This document shows, piece after piece, positions 19,197 through 28,900 of a stretch of 64,000 bases of DNA. Position numbers and translations under genes: made by a program. Under the pieces are notes generated by a model. It worked only from the letters and a program-made list of their open reading frames with translations. It ran no database searches and was not told where the DNA came from. The DNA lies in the NCBI RefSeq assembly GCF_018687955.1, contig NZ_CP061309.1:1297564-1361563 (forward strand), read 5' to 3'. Positions within the stretch are counted from its first letter, which is position 1, and each line of letters opens with the position of its first letter. The stretch is from Polynucleobacter ibericus. Lineage in GTDB: Bacteria; Pseudomonadota; Gammaproteobacteria; Burkholderiales; Burkholderiaceae.

Positions 19197-20501
19197 CTAG
19201 GGTGCCATCAACTTCCCTACCGACCTGGAATAGACAATCTCTCCATTGGCAAATTTCTCATGATTCTCTTCCACGCTACCTAAGTCGTAGAGATAATTCA
19301 CCATTAAACCGGCAGACTGACGCAAACCTTTGCGCGATAAATCTCCAGCCCAGTTCACTAAATGAAGTTTTGCGCCATTGCCCAAATGGAATTTAGCTAC
19401 CGGATTACCATTGCGTCCAGTTGAACCCAATCCAAGGTAAATAGATGCCAAACAAAGTAGTGCATCTTGTTCTTTTGGTGATGCTAAATCAGGATGCCAT
19501 CCAGCACTTAATTTTTCCGTCCAAGATTGCGCATCTAATTTCAAGGTGGCCAAAGCCTGATCACGAGCTGCTCTTAAATTAGGCTTTAATCTTTCTACTG
19601 GAACGTCCTCACCCAAATTAGCGCCTGCAGATACCCAATCCATAAATCCAGGGATCGGTGACAAGGTAACAAAAGTTTTCAGTCCCGGAAACTCTGCATG
19701 CAATTGCTCAGCAACGCGCTTAATCAAAAAGTTGCCCATCGAGACACCGCGAAGACCTGGCTCACAGTTACTAATGGAATAGAAAACAGCAACTTTGTAC
19801 TGAGATGGCTGATCTACAGTCTCCGCCTTCTTATCCACCAAGGGAGTAATCACCGTAGGGATCTCAGGCAATAGCGCTACCTCAACGAAGATTAAAGGCT
19901 CACTGGGAAGTTGTGGATGAAAAAACGCAAAGCAACGACGATCAGGCTGCAGGCGGCGACGCAAATCGTCCCAGCCATCAATGGCATGCACCGCCTCATG
20001 TTGAATAAGCTTTTCCAAAACTTCAGCAGGAGATTTCCAATCAACGCGATGCATCTTCAAAAATCCTGGATTAAACCAAGATGAAAGTAGATGACGCATA
20101 TCAAAGTCCACTGCAGCAAGCTCTGGCTTCTTGTCCAGAAGTTGCAAAAGGTCGCGGCGCATTTGCACTACCGCAGCAGTACCATGACCGGCACGATTGA
20201 GGCGGCGAAATAGTTCCTGCCGAGGGGACTCAGAAACTTTTTGCAGATAAATATAATTTCGCGCCGAAGCTTCGGCTGAAAAATTTTGTGCCGCTTTAAG
20301 AACGGCATCTACTTGAGGGTTTAACTTCTCGAATAGGTAAGTAAAAAATGGAATGTGCTGATCTTTAGTCAACTTGCGATAGTTGTTCACTACATCATCC
20401 GCCATGCTGACGGCATTGGATTCGCCTCGCTCAGAAATCAAGCGCTTAATGGCGTTATTTGCCTTCGATAGGTTGCGAGCTTTTGCTAACTTTTCTAGCA
20501 T
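19197..20501 (-). CDS. matA: Malonyl-CoA decarboxylase
   Basis: Converts malonyl-CoA to acetyl-CoA and CO2. The 434-residue protein has the N-terminal helical bundle and a C-terminal GNAT-like catalytic domain with FFHPQLPSEPLIFVEVAL, SISNCEPGLRGVSMGNFLIKR (split in two parts here: SISNCEPGL and RGVSMGNFL), and TLSPIPGF motifs of the MCD family. It is the first gene of the metabolic part of the malonate cassette. A LysR gene lies upstream on the same strand, with a 132-base gap that contains a strong inverted repeat. The family call is clear. Confidence 0.94.
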   Translation of the reverse strand: MLEKLAKARNLSKANNAIKRLISERGESNAVSMADDVVNNYRKLTKDQHIPFFTYLFEKLNPQVDAVLKAAQNFSAEASARNYIYLQKVSESPRQELFRRLNRAGHGTAAVVQMRRDLLQLLDKKPELAAVDFDMRHLLSSWFNPGFLKMHRVDWKSPAEVLEKLIQHEAVHAIDGWDDLRRRLQPDRRCFAFFHPQLPSEPLIFVEVALLPEIPTVITPLVDKKAETVDQPSQYKVAVFYSISNCEPGLRGVSMGNFLIKRVAEQLHAEFPGLKTFVTLSPIPGFMDWVSAGANLGEDVPVERLKPNLRAARDQALATLKLDAQSWTEKLSAGWHPDLASPKEQDALLCLASIYLGLGSTGRNGNPVAKFHLGNGAKLHLVNWAGDLSRKGLRQSAGLMVNYLYDLGSVEENHEKFANGEIVYSRSVGKLMAP

Positions 20502-20572
20502 GTAATCTTTTCAAAAAGAAATCGACAAAATTAGATTCAATTCAATTTATTACTCAAGACATGCAAAATCAA

Positions 20573-20601
20573 TTAAGTTGAATGAGTATTCATTAACTTA
20601 A
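20573..20601. promoter_or_regulatory. Long inverted repeat upstream of malonyl-CoA decarboxylase
   Basis: Arms TTAAGTTGAATGA and TCATTAACTTAA pair over 12 bases with a single bulged G, around a GTAT centre. The inner ATGA-N4-TCAT fits the dyad T-N11-A pattern of LysR-type operators. It is 72 bases before the decarboxylase start and 32 after the LysR stop, with no T-run. It is the likely operator of the malonate regulator. Confidence 0.5.
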
Positions 20602-20633
20602 GGTTAACTAAAGAAGCAAAGGGTTAGGGTAAA

Positions 20634-21542
20634 TCAGGAGTTTTTGCGATGCAGCATGCGGGCTTCAGCTGCAAGTGCCAATATATTGGGATTAGATTCA
20701 TTAGCTTGAAGGTACATTAAGCCGATTCTTTGGATAACCTGGTACTTTGGTAGCAAAGGGGTAAATTCAATCGCATTACCCATTAAAGCTTTTACCCTAC
20801 CGGGCAATAAAGATCTTCCTAAATCGCCCGAAACCATGTTCATGAGGGAGAAAATATCTCCAACCTTCATGACCACATTAGGCTTAAAGCCAGCCAGCTG
20901 AAAAGCCTCATAAAACCCTGAGGTGGTAGCAAAGCCATCTTGCAGGGTCAGAAATTTTTCATGTCGATATTCAGATAGGTCGACCTCAGCTTGAGTGGGC
21001 TTAGCGCCTTTCGATGAAGCTAAAAACAATTGGTCCTCAAAAAGGGACACTACCTGTAAGCCTTCAGGGAGATCTTTTGCTGGGACTGCGATTACCACCG
21101 CATCCACACTACCCTCAGTCAATCTCTTCATAAGATCTTCATTCGAACCTAGATATAAATCAATATCTAGGTCTGGCCTACGAATTTTGGTGCCCATGAT
21201 GATTCGTGGAATGATATTGGCAGTCAATGAGTACATCGATCCTAGACGAATCTGTCCACTCTCGACACCTGATTTAGCCCTGGTCTTTTTGAGAATGCGA
21301 TCTACATCCCCCAATAAATCAGCGCTTTCTTCGGCTAAATAAAGGGCAGCAGGTAGGGCCTTTAATTGGCGCCCTTCTTTCACAAAAAGCGGACACCCAA
21401 TTCCTGACTCAAGTGAGTGGAGGGCCTTATGAATGCTGACTGAACTGAGATGCAACTCTTCGGCTGTTTTAGAAAGACTTCCAGTCCGAACGAATGAGCA
21501 GAGTATTTCTAGCTTGCGTAGCGTAAGCTCTTCATTCAACAT
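20634..21542 (-). CDS. LysR-type regulator of the malonate genes
   Basis: A 302-residue LysR-type regulator. The winged HTH occupies residues 7-66 (LEILCSFVRTGSLSKTAEELHLS), followed by a linker helix and a periplasmic-binding-like effector domain (IRLGSMYSLTANIIPRI). It resembles regulators of malonate catabolism (MdcR type) and is the gene directly upstream of the decarboxylase, so malonate or malonyl-CoA is a probable inducer; this is inferred. The gene begins three bases after the lgt stop, which suggests it can be read through from lgt. Confidence 0.88.
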   Translation of the reverse strand: MLNEELTLRKLEILCSFVRTGSLSKTAEELHLSSVSIHKALHSLESGIGCPLFVKEGRQLKALPAALYLAEESADLLGDVDRILKKTRAKSGVESGQIRLGSMYSLTANIIPRIIMGTKIRRPDLDIDLYLGSNEDLMKRLTEGSVDAVVIAVPAKDLPEGLQVVSLFEDQLFLASSKGAKPTQAEVDLSEYRHEKFLTLQDGFATTSGFYEAFQLAGFKPNVVMKVGDIFSLMNMVSGDLGRSLLPGRVKALMGNAIEFTPLLPKYQVIQRIGLMYLQANESNPNILALAAEARMLHRKNS

Positions 21543-21545
21543 AAG

Positions 21546-22334
21546 TTACTGACTCTTGGCTTTAAATGTGGTCATGAGATAGGCACCAAACACCATCATG
21601 GGCACGCATAACCACTGGCCCATAGATAAACCCAAGCCCAGAAGACCTAAAAAGGAATCTGGTTCGCGTGCATACTCTGACAAGAATCGGCAAATGCCGT
21701 AACCCAATAGGAAGAGCCCAGAAACCTGACCAATTCTTCTAGGTTTGCCAGCATAGATCCACAGAATAATTCCTAGCAAAACACCTTCACCTAGCATTTG
21801 ATAAATCTGCGATGGATGACGCGGCACTGAATCCACGAATGGGAAAATCATGGCCCAAGGTAAATCAGTAGGCCTACCCCAGAGCTCACCATTGATAAAG
21901 TTTCCTAAGCGACCAAAAGCCAATCCAAATGGAACTAAAGGCGCTACCAAATCACTCACCACAAAAAAAGTGGTTTTGCGTTTTTTAGCAAACCAATACA
22001 GTGCAAGCAGCACTCCGAGCAAACCCCCATGAAAAGACATGCCGCCTTCCCAGATTTTGAGAATGCTTAAAGGGTGAGACAAGTAAAAGCCAGGCATATA
22101 AAACAGGATGTAACCCAGGCGACCACCCAACACTACCCCAAGGACGCCCGCAAAGAGCAAGTCTTCCAGATCTTTATAAGTCCAACCGAGCGCTTGATAG
22201 CGTGGTGAGCGAATCCGTAAGCGACCTAAGAGCAAGAATTGAGCAAAGGCCATGAGATACATCAAGCCATACCAATGAATTGCAAAAGAACCAATACGAA
22301 TTGCTGCAGGGTCAAACTCAGGATGAATCAACAT
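21546..22334 (-). CDS. lgt: Prolipoprotein diacylglyceryl transferase
   Basis: Inner-membrane enzyme that attaches diacylglycerol to the lipobox cysteine of prolipoproteins. The signature [14 protein letters not shown] is at residues 141-154, and GGMSFHGG with the conserved histidine H102 at 97-104. Seven hydrophobic segments and 262 residues are typical. It would process lipoproteins such as the NodT protein at 58.7-60.1 kb. It lies five bases downstream of holC. Confidence 0.96.
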   Translation of the reverse strand: MLIHPEFDPAAIRIGSFAIHWYGLMYLMAFAQFLLLGRLRIRSPRYQALGWTYKDLEDLLFAGVLGVVLGGRLGYILFYMPGFYLSHPLSILKIWEGGMSFHGGLLGVLLALYWFAKKRKTTFFVVSDLVAPLVPFGLAFGRLGNFINGELWGRPTDLPWAMIFPFVDSVPRHPSQIYQMLGEGVLLGIILWIYAGKPRRIGQVSGLFLLGYGICRFLSEYAREPDSFLGLLGLGLSMGQWLCVPMMVFGAYLMTTFKAKSQ

Positions 22335-22339
22335 GGATA

Positions 22340-22804
22340 TTAACTTTTGGATTGGTCAAAGTTACGCAGCTCATGACCAAGATCCCGATAGGCCTTGTAG
22401 CGCTCGCGCCCTGCCAAGCGCTCTGCCTCATTGACGGTAACTACCTCAACGATTCTGGGGAAGCGCGCTACCAGGGCCGGTACGTCTGCTGGCATACGTA
22501 TTCCCAAATGAATCATGACGTCCGCATGGGGAATACTATTTAGAGCCGAAGAAGCAAAATCATCTGTGAGGACTATGGGCGTTTCGGCAGCAGCTTCATC
22601 ATCTATAAAGCAGTGGGGTAAAAAATCAACGCCACTAAAGGACCAAAGTAGCTCATTTAACTTTTGTAGATCCGCTTTCTCGCCTACCATCACAATATTG
22701 CGCACCGGCTCACCCTCGGATGTAGTACTCCATATCTTGCGGGTTAAACGACAAGCGTATTCCAGCTTATCGGAAACATTGCTATGAAAATCAATTCGCG
22801 CCAT
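22340..22804 (-). CDS. holC: DNA polymerase III chi subunit
   Basis: The chi subunit links the clamp loader to single-strand-binding protein at the replication fork. The 154-residue protein begins [24 protein letters not shown], with the helix and Rossmann-like order of HolC, and ends with an RNFDQSK tail. Its position next to pepA is a conserved proteobacterial arrangement and strengthens the call, since HolC sequences are weakly conserved. It lies between pepA and lgt on the same strand. Confidence 0.88.
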   Translation of the reverse strand: MARIDFHSNVSDKLEYACRLTRKIWSTTSEGEPVRNIVMVGEKADLQKLNELLWSFSGVDFLPHCFIDDEAAAETPIVLTDDFASSALNSIPHADVMIHLGIRMPADVPALVARFPRIVEVVTVNEAERLAGRERYKAYRDLGHELRNFDQSKS

Positions 22805-22834
22805 TCAATCGGTATCCAGTGATCTGCCGTCTTA

Positions 22835-24445
22835 TTACTTACGCTCAAGCAAGAAATTCACTAAGAGCGGCACTGGTCGGCCAGTAGAGCCTTTGGCAGC
22901 GCCACTTTTCCATGCAGTTCCAGCAATATCTAAGTGAGCCCATTTGTACTTCTCAGTAAAGCGAGAGAGGAAACAAGCTGCGGTCACACTACCAGCGGGA
23001 CGTCCACCAATATTGGCAACATCTGCAAAGTTCGATTTGAGTTGCTCATGATATGCGGCATCTAAAGGCAGACGCCACACTGTATCCAATGAAACGTGGC
23101 CCGCTTTAGTGAGTTCGTTCACTAAATTCTCATCCTCAGAGAATAAACCGCTATGCACATGACCCAAGGCAATCACACAAGCGCCAGTTAAGGTAGCAAC
23201 GTCGATGACTGCTGCAGGCTTGAATCGCTCTACATAAGTAAGCGCATCACATAGAATGAGGCGTCCCTCTGCATCGGTGTTGAGAACTTCAATGGTTTGC
23301 CCAGACATACTCTTGACGATATCGCCAGGACGAGTGGCTCTACCTGACGGCATATTTTCACAAGTAGGCACTACACCAATCACATTCTTTTTTAAATTCA
23401 TCAAAGCAACGGAGTACATCGTACCGATTACTGAAGCCGCACCACACATGTCGTACTTCATTTCATCCATGGCTTCGCCTGGCTTTAATGAAATACCACC
23501 CGTGTCAAAAGTAATACCTTTACCAACCAGAACAATCGGTGCCTCTCCAGCCTTACCGCCTTGATGGCGCATTACAATAAATTGCGGTGGCGTATCGGAT
23601 CCTTTGGCCACAGACAAGAATGAACCCATACCTAGAGCCTCAATCTGCTTAAGCCCCAGTACCTCAACTTTGAGATTGGTCTTCTTGCTTAAGCCCTGTG
23701 CAGCCTTACCTAAATAAGTTGGCGTACAGATATTTGGCGGAAGATTGCCTAGATCCTTTGCCAAGTTCATACCCTCTACCATAGATATACCTTGCTCTAC
23801 AGCAGCCTTTAATTCCTTGGCGCAAGCATCATTACCAGCAAATATCAAATGCTTAAATGCATCTGCACTATCTTTTGCTTTGAATTTCATGGCAGGCTGA
23901 CGTACGCCAAAACGATAAGCTTGATCGCCGGCATATTGAACTGTTAAGCGTACCTCTTCTGCAATGAAGTCAGCTTGATGTGCAAGCGCAAAGCTGGGAG
24001 TAAACCAAAGAGCATTCCCAATCGATCCACCACTCAACACCTTCAATGCTGCACGAGCTACCTTGGAATAGGTCGTTAAACTACGCTCGCTAGCAAGATG
24101 AACATCACCCAAACTCACAAGCAACACCCTTTTCGCTTTAACGCCATTACTAGACCAAGATCTTTCTGCGCGCAACATGCAGACGTTTGCCTGCTTGGAA
24201 TCTAGATCTCCAACGATATTGGCATGATTAACCGAGCCTCCCAGCAGTAGGTCTAATTCCGATAAAAAGCCCGTTTTTGCCTTAATACTCTTAACCCCTG
24301 AAAAGCTATCCAAATCCGCTTTCGAGTAAGCCAACACTACGCAGTCGGTGCTTTGGCTCAGCAAGGTCTTGAGGCTAGATTTCTGGAGTTTTAGGCTCTG
24401 CAGATCAGCTTGAGGGAAAATCTTGGTACTAAATTGGATTGTCAT
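22835..24445 (-). CDS. pepA: Leucyl aminopeptidase (M17)
   Basis: Dinuclear-metal aminopeptidase that removes N-terminal residues from peptides; in E. coli it also acts as a DNA-binding architectural protein. The metal and active-site block VGKGITFDTGGISLKPG holds K309, and the family signature NTDAEGRL is at residues 389-396. At 536 residues it is slightly longer than E. coli PepA (503), due to its N-terminal domain. It is divergent from lptF, with holC downstream, the usual order. Confidence 0.96.
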   Translation of the reverse strand: MTIQFSTKIFPQADLQSLKLQKSSLKTLLSQSTDCVVLAYSKADLDSFSGVKSIKAKTGFLSELDLLLGGSVNHANIVGDLDSKQANVCMLRAERSWSSNGVKAKRVLLVSLGDVHLASERSLTTYSKVARAALKVLSGGSIGNALWFTPSFALAHQADFIAEEVRLTVQYAGDQAYRFGVRQPAMKFKAKDSADAFKHLIFAGNDACAKELKAAVEQGISMVEGMNLAKDLGNLPPNICTPTYLGKAAQGLSKKTNLKVEVLGLKQIEALGMGSFLSVAKGSDTPPQFIVMRHQGGKAGEAPIVLVGKGITFDTGGISLKPGEAMDEMKYDMCGAASVIGTMYSVALMNLKKNVIGVVPTCENMPSGRATRPGDIVKSMSGQTIEVLNTDAEGRLILCDALTYVERFKPAAVIDVATLTGACVIALGHVHSGLFSEDENLVNELTKAGHVSLDTVWRLPLDAAYHEQLKSNFADVANIGGRPAGSVTAACFLSRFTEKYKWAHLDIAGTAWKSGAAKGSTGRPVPLLVNFLLERK

Positions 24446-24603
24446 AATCTATTGCGGTATTTTGGTCGATTCAAAAGGGAGGTAAATGCTAATTTGGGAC
24501 GTTTATCCATTATCCTCCGACATGAGATGAACTTCCCTTACTAGTATCAATATAAGCCATTTGTAGCCACCAATAACCACACAAATCCAGACTCTTATTT
24601 CAC

Positions 24604-25719
24604 ATGATTTTTAACCAGGCCCTTCGCCGCGAACTCAGTTTTACGACTGGCGGGGTCTTTTTGGTTTTAGTCACCATTATGGTGACTACTTTGGTCATCC
24701 GAATCTTGGGTTATGCCGCCAACGGGGCTGTGAATCCAGAGGATGCCCTTGTTTTAATTGCCTTGGCTACCTTGGGATATCTTGCGGTTCTTTTGACAGT
24801 ATCCCTATTTGTTGCAACCCTGATTGTTTTAGTTCGTTGGTATAAAGACTCTGAAATGATCGTTTGGTTTGCAAGCGGCTTAAGTATTACCAATCTCATT
24901 CGCCCCATTCTGCAATTTGCTACCCCCCTGATTATTGTCATCGCCCTGTTAGCGCTTTTCGTATGGCCATGGGCAAATCGTGAGTCAACATTAATTAGTC
25001 AACGCTTTCAGCAACGCGATGATGTATCCATGGTGAGCGCCGGACAATTTAAAGAATCTGCAAAAGCAGAACGTGTATTTTTTATTGAAGAGCTTGACGT
25101 TGATAAGAGTGAAGTGAAGAACATCTTTGTAGCTGATTCTAAGAATGGTCGACTAAGTATTGCCGTATCTTCTACTGGCTATATCCAAAACTCTGATGGT
25201 GGCGAGAAATCCATCGTACTCAATAACGGTAGGCGCTATGAGGGACAACCCACTCAGCCTGATTTTAGGATTCTAGAGTTTGATGAATACAGCACTAAGA
25301 TCCGCAGTAAAGATGCTTTGGCACCAGCACCGCGTGATCGCGAAAAGACCGTCCATGAGCTTTTGAATGACCCCAACCCTGCATCAATTAATGCTAATCG
25401 TGCTGAGTTACTCTGGCGTGTTGGTCTACCATTAATGGCCTTAGGCCTAGTGCTAATTGCCATACCTCTTGCCTATGTGAACCCTCGTCTAGGCAATTAC
25501 ACTGCCATGTTCTACGCAGTCTTAATTTATCTGATTTACAGTAACTTACTTAACCTTACTCAGAATTTTGTTTCGCAAGGTAAGGTAAGTGTGTTTACTG
25601 CAATCTGGCCAATTCATCTACTTGCGCTCTTGATGGCAGCAGTCCTGATTCGCAATCGTATTAATCCTTCTCTGAAATGGTGGCGGCGTCAACTGCCTGC
25701 CGCAGTGACTCGCAAATGA
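24604..25719 (+). CDS. lptF: LPS export permease LptF
   Basis: One of the two membrane subunits of the LptB2FG ABC transporter, which extracts lipopolysaccharide from the inner membrane. The 371-residue protein has the YjgP/YjgQ layout: transmembrane segments near residues 15-35, 50-75 and 95-120, a periplasmic beta-jellyroll, and three helices at the C-terminus. It begins MIFNQALRRELSFTTGGVFLVL. Its stop overlaps the lptG start (ATGA), so the subunits are translated together. lptB, lptA and lptC are not here. Confidence 0.95.
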   Translation: MIFNQALRRELSFTTGGVFLVLVTIMVTTLVIRILGYAANGAVNPEDALVLIALATLGYLAVLLTVSLFVATLIVLVRWYKDSEMIVWFASGLSITNLIRPILQFATPLIIVIALLALFVWPWANRESTLISQRFQQRDDVSMVSAGQFKESAKAERVFFIEELDVDKSEVKNIFVADSKNGRLSIAVSSTGYIQNSDGGEKSIVLNNGRRYEGQPTQPDFRILEFDEYSTKIRSKDALAPAPRDREKTVHELLNDPNPASINANRAELLWRVGLPLMALGLVLIAIPLAYVNPRLGNYTAMFYAVLIYLIYSNLLNLTQNFVSQGKVSVFTAIWPIHLLALLMAAVLIRNRINPSLKWWRRQLPAAVTRK

Positions 25720-26870
25720 AATTACTTTTCCCCTTCATTTATGAGCGCTATTTAGCTAAGCAAATTTATGCTGCTTTTGGCTTCATCTTATTTGCTTTGG
25801 TTGCTTTGTTTTTGTTCTTTGATATCTTGAGTGAGCTCGGCTCCGTTCAAGGCGCCTACACACTGCCTCTGGCATTACTTCACGTTCTCTTAAAGGCCCC
25901 AAGCCGCATCTCTGAAATCATCCCCATTGCGGGCCTCATTGGCAGTATTTATGTGTTTGCCATGCTAGCAAGCCAGTCTGAGTTCACCATCTTACGTATC
26001 GCCGGGCTGGACGTTAAGCGGGGTTTAATCACCCTTACTAAGATTTCCATCCCCCTGATTGTGCTCACCCTCATCATGAGTGAATGGATTGGCCCGTATA
26101 CCGAAGCTAAGTCTGATCAAATTCGCATGAGGGCAATGGGCTCTGCCTACTCATCCCAATTTAGAACTGGCGTCTGGGTCAAAGATCGCTTGCGTGATGA
26201 AGATGGTAGTGGTCCAGTTCGTCCTGGAGTGCGCTATGTCAACGTAGGAAAAGTCGATAAAGATAATGAGATTCACAATATCCGTATGTACGAGTTTAAT
26301 GACTCCTACCACCTCCTCTCCATACGCAGCGCGGTCTCTGGACAGTTTGATGAAAGTGGTGTCTGGGTCTTAAATGATGTGACCGAAACTCGCTTCAAAG
26401 AAACCAAACAATCTGACCCACTCAATCCTGTTTTTTCTGCAAAAACTTTTACCCACCCAATTCTTACTTTAGAGTCTGAAGTCACGCCGCAAATTTTGAG
26501 CGTACTTTTAATCAGCCCAGAAAAAATGTCGATCATGAGCTTGGGTCGTTTCATTTCTCATCTACGTGATAACAAGCAAGATGCACATCGACATTCGATC
26601 GCCTTTTGGAAAAAAATCATTTACCCCTTCACTATTTTTGTGATGTTGACACTTGCCCTCCCCTTTGCCTATTTAAAAGTGCGGGCGGGTAGCGTTGGCA
26701 TCAAGGTATTTGGGGGGATCATGCTCGGTATGAGTTTTCAGCTCTTTAATTCCCTATTCTCTAACGTGGGTCTGCTGGGATCGTGGCCCGCACTGATAAC
26801 AGCCCTCACCCCGCCTTTGCTGTACTTCCTATTGGCGCTCGTGGGATTACGCTGGGTCTCCAAGGCTTAA
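25716..26870 (+). CDS. lptG: LPS export permease LptG
   Basis: Partner of LptF in LPS extraction. I chose the ATG at 25716, which overlaps the lptF stop and gives the typical start MKLLFPFIYERYLAKQI and 384 residues; the longer frame from 25677 lies inside lptF. Three N-terminal membrane segments, a periplasmic domain, and a C-terminal group beginning IYPFTIFVMLTLALPFAYL show the family fold. Gene order pepA/lptFG is conserved in proteobacteria. Confidence 0.95.
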   Translation: MKLLFPFIYERYLAKQIYAAFGFILFALVALFLFFDILSELGSVQGAYTLPLALLHVLLKAPSRISEIIPIAGLIGSIYVFAMLASQSEFTILRIAGLDVKRGLITLTKISIPLIVLTLIMSEWIGPYTEAKSDQIRMRAMGSAYSSQFRTGVWVKDRLRDEDGSGPVRPGVRYVNVGKVDKDNEIHNIRMYEFNDSYHLLSIRSAVSGQFDESGVWVLNDVTETRFKETKQSDPLNPVFSAKTFTHPILTLESEVTPQILSVLLISPEKMSIMSLGRFISHLRDNKQDAHRHSIAFWKKIIYPFTIFVMLTLALPFAYLKVRAGSVGIKVFGGIMLGMSFQLFNSLFSNVGLLGSWPALITALTPPLLYFLLALVGLRWVSKA

Positions 26871-26932
26871 GACCAAAAAATCATTTAGAATTTGATTCCT
26901 ATATCTTTGTTGATATATAGATAGGAGTCCGC

Positions 26933-27874
26933 ATGAATCTTCACCAGTTCCGCTTTGTCCGCGAAGCCGTTAGGCAAAACTTTAACCTCACAACCGCTGC
27001 AAAAGCGCTGTTTACATCTCAACCAGGCGTTTCTAAAGCCATCATTGAGTTAGAAGATGAATTAGGGGTGGAGATTTTTCGTCGCCACGGTAAACGTATT
27101 CGCTCCCTCACCGAACCAGGCAAACGAATCTTGACCTCAATTGAGCGCATCCTCGATGAAGTCGAAACATTAAAAAGAGTGGGCAAGGATTTTGCCAGTC
27201 AAGATCAAGGCAGCTTTGTCATTGCAACTACTCACACTCAAGCACGTTATGCACTCCCCAAAGTGCTTACGGAATTTACTAAGCGCTTCCCTAAGGTAAA
27301 GGTGAGTATTCAGCAAGGTAGCCCAGGTCAAATTGCTGAACTACTGACACACGATCGCGCTGATATTGCGATCGCAACCGAAGGCATTGCCAATACCCCT
27401 GGTGTGTTAGCCCTACCAGGCTACCAATGGCAACACGTACTCATGGTGCCTTTGAGTCACCCCCTTTTAAACCAAGCCACATTGACGCTTGAGGAGATTG
27501 CTAAGTACCCCATCATTACGTATGACAAAGCATTTGCTGGTCGCAGTAAGATTGATGCCGCTTTTGCCCAAAGAAACATTACACCCGATATTATTTTGGA
27601 AGCAATTGATGCAGACGTGATTAAGACCTATGTAGAAACGGGCATGGGTATCGGCATTGTTGCGGGTCATGCTTATGATCCGGACAGAGATCGCAATCTC
27701 AAAGTGATTCCCGCCGGACATTTATTCGGAAATAACGTTACCCATCTTGGAGTGAAGCAAGGTGCATACTTGCGCTCATTTGTTTACACCTTCATCGAAC
27801 TCTTTTCGCCAACACTCACCAAGAAAATAGTTGAGCAAGCGATGTCGAACGAATCGGATTCTTACGAAATTTAG
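26933..27874 (+). CDS. cysB: CysB-type LysR regulator
   Basis: LysR-type regulator of sulfur assimilation. It starts MNLHQFRFVREAVRQNFNLTTAAKALF, the distinctive CysB/Cbl N-terminus, and keeps the FRRHGKRIRSLTEPG segment of the HTH end. The effector domain includes the ATTHTQARYALP motif that binds sulfate/acetylserine-type ligands. A TAGGAG ribosome site supports the ATG at 26933. Length is 313 residues against 324 in E. coli CysB. Cbl, the sulfonate regulator, is a near relative and cannot be ruled out. No cys genes are adjacent. Confidence 0.85.
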   Translation: MNLHQFRFVREAVRQNFNLTTAAKALFTSQPGVSKAIIELEDELGVEIFRRHGKRIRSLTEPGKRILTSIERILDEVETLKRVGKDFASQDQGSFVIATTHTQARYALPKVLTEFTKRFPKVKVSIQQGSPGQIAELLTHDRADIAIATEGIANTPGVLALPGYQWQHVLMVPLSHPLLNQATLTLEEIAKYPIITYDKAFAGRSKIDAAFAQRNITPDIILEAIDADVIKTYVETGMGIGIVAGHAYDPDRDRNLKVIPAGHLFGNNVTHLGVKQGAYLRSFVYTFIELFSPTLTKKIVEQAMSNESDSYEI

Positions 27875-27888
27875 AGTGTCTAGGAATG

Positions 27889-27912
27889 CTCAAGGACAAA
27901 TTAGTCTTTGAG
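27889..27912 (-). terminator. Hairpin directly after tRNA-Leu
   Basis: Nine-base stem with one G-T pair (CTCAAGGAC and GTCTTTGAG) and a 6-base loop. It touches the encoded CCA end of the tRNA-Leu gene and also follows the cysB stop by 14 bases. No T-run is present, so it may serve tRNA 3' processing or act in both directions. Confidence 0.5.
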
Positions 27913-27997
27913 TGGTGCCTCGGGGCGGACTCGAACCGCCACGCCTTGCGGCACCGGATTTTGAGTCCGGCACGTCTACCAATTCCATCACCGAGGC
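27913..27997 (-). tRNA. tRNA-Leu(CAA)
   Basis: The reverse strand folds as a class II tRNA. Acceptor arms are GCCTCGG and CCGAGGC, with discriminator A and an encoded CCA. The anticodon stem CCGGA/TCCGG closes the loop CTCAAAA, whose anticodon is CAA. A long variable arm (TGCCGCAAGGCGT) and the T-loop GGTTCGAGTCC follow. It reads UUG codons. It lies between the CysB-type gene and yebC, opposite to both. Confidence 0.97.
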
Positions 27998-28149
27998 AGG
28001 TGTTTGCAGTGGAAATTCTGCTTACTTTGCTACTTTGTTACTGCTAAGACATGAGAGTGTAACAAAAAATGCTTAGATACCCCCTACCTTGGGTCTAGAA
28101 CCCCTTAAAATGAGGTCTTCTAGCCAAATTATTAAAAGGACTTACCCGT

Positions 28150-28869
28150 ATGGCCGGCCATTCGAAATGGGCCAATATTCAGCACCGCAAAGGTCGTCAG
28201 GACGAAAAACGCGGCAAGATTTGGACCAAACTCATTAAAGAAATTACTGTTGCTGCCAAATTAGGTGGCGGTGACGTTGCTACCAATCCCCGTTTACGTC
28301 TGGCAATTGATAAAGCTAAAGACTCCAATATGCCAAACGACAACGTGCAAAGAGCGATTCAACGCGGCACTGGATCACTTGAGGGCGTGAACTACGAAGA
28401 GATTCGTTACGAGGGTTACGGCATGAATGGTGCAGCCATCATCGTAGATTGTTTAACTGACAACCGTACTCGCACTGTTGCAGAGGTTCGTCATGCTTTC
28501 AATAAAAATGGCGGCAATATGGGTGCCGAAGGTTCAGTTGCCTTCTTATTTAAGCATTGTGGCCAGATGCTGTTCGCACCAGGCACGAGCGAAGATCAAC
28601 TCATGGAAGTAGCTCTGGATGCTGGGGCAGAAGATGTCATTACTCATGAGGACGGTTCTTTTGAGGTGCTCTCCCCTGTTCCTGATTTTTCTAATGTGCA
28701 AGATGCCATTAGCAAAGCAGGTTTAAAGCCTGAGCTTGCAACCGTTGCTATGCGACCTGAGACTGAGATTGCTTTAGAGGGCGATCAAGCTGAAAGCATG
28801 CAAAAGTTGTTGGATGCACTCGAGAGCTTGGATGACGTTCAAGAAGTATTTACGAACGCTGCGCTTTAA
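28150..28869 (+). CDS. yebC: YebC/TACO1-family translation or transcription factor
   Basis: A 239-residue protein with the family start [18 protein letters not shown] and the three-domain YebC layout, including [20 protein letters not shown] (two motifs: GYGMNGAAI and TDNRTRT) and GAEDV. YebC proteins were described as transcription regulators (PmpR), and more recently as factors that relieve ribosome stalling, probably at proline stretches. It is cytoplasmic. purD follows 31 bases later on the same strand. Confidence 0.96.
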   Translation: MAGHSKWANIQHRKGRQDEKRGKIWTKLIKEITVAAKLGGGDVATNPRLRLAIDKAKDSNMPNDNVQRAIQRGTGSLEGVNYEEIRYEGYGMNGAAIIVDCLTDNRTRTVAEVRHAFNKNGGNMGAEGSVAFLFKHCGQMLFAPGTSEDQLMEVALDAGAEDVITHEDGSFEVLSPVPDFSNVQDAISKAGLKPELATVAMRPETEIALEGDQAESMQKLLDALESLDDVQEVFTNAAL

Positions 28870-28900
28870 TTTTTTAGTTAATTACTACAGATAGCTTGTT

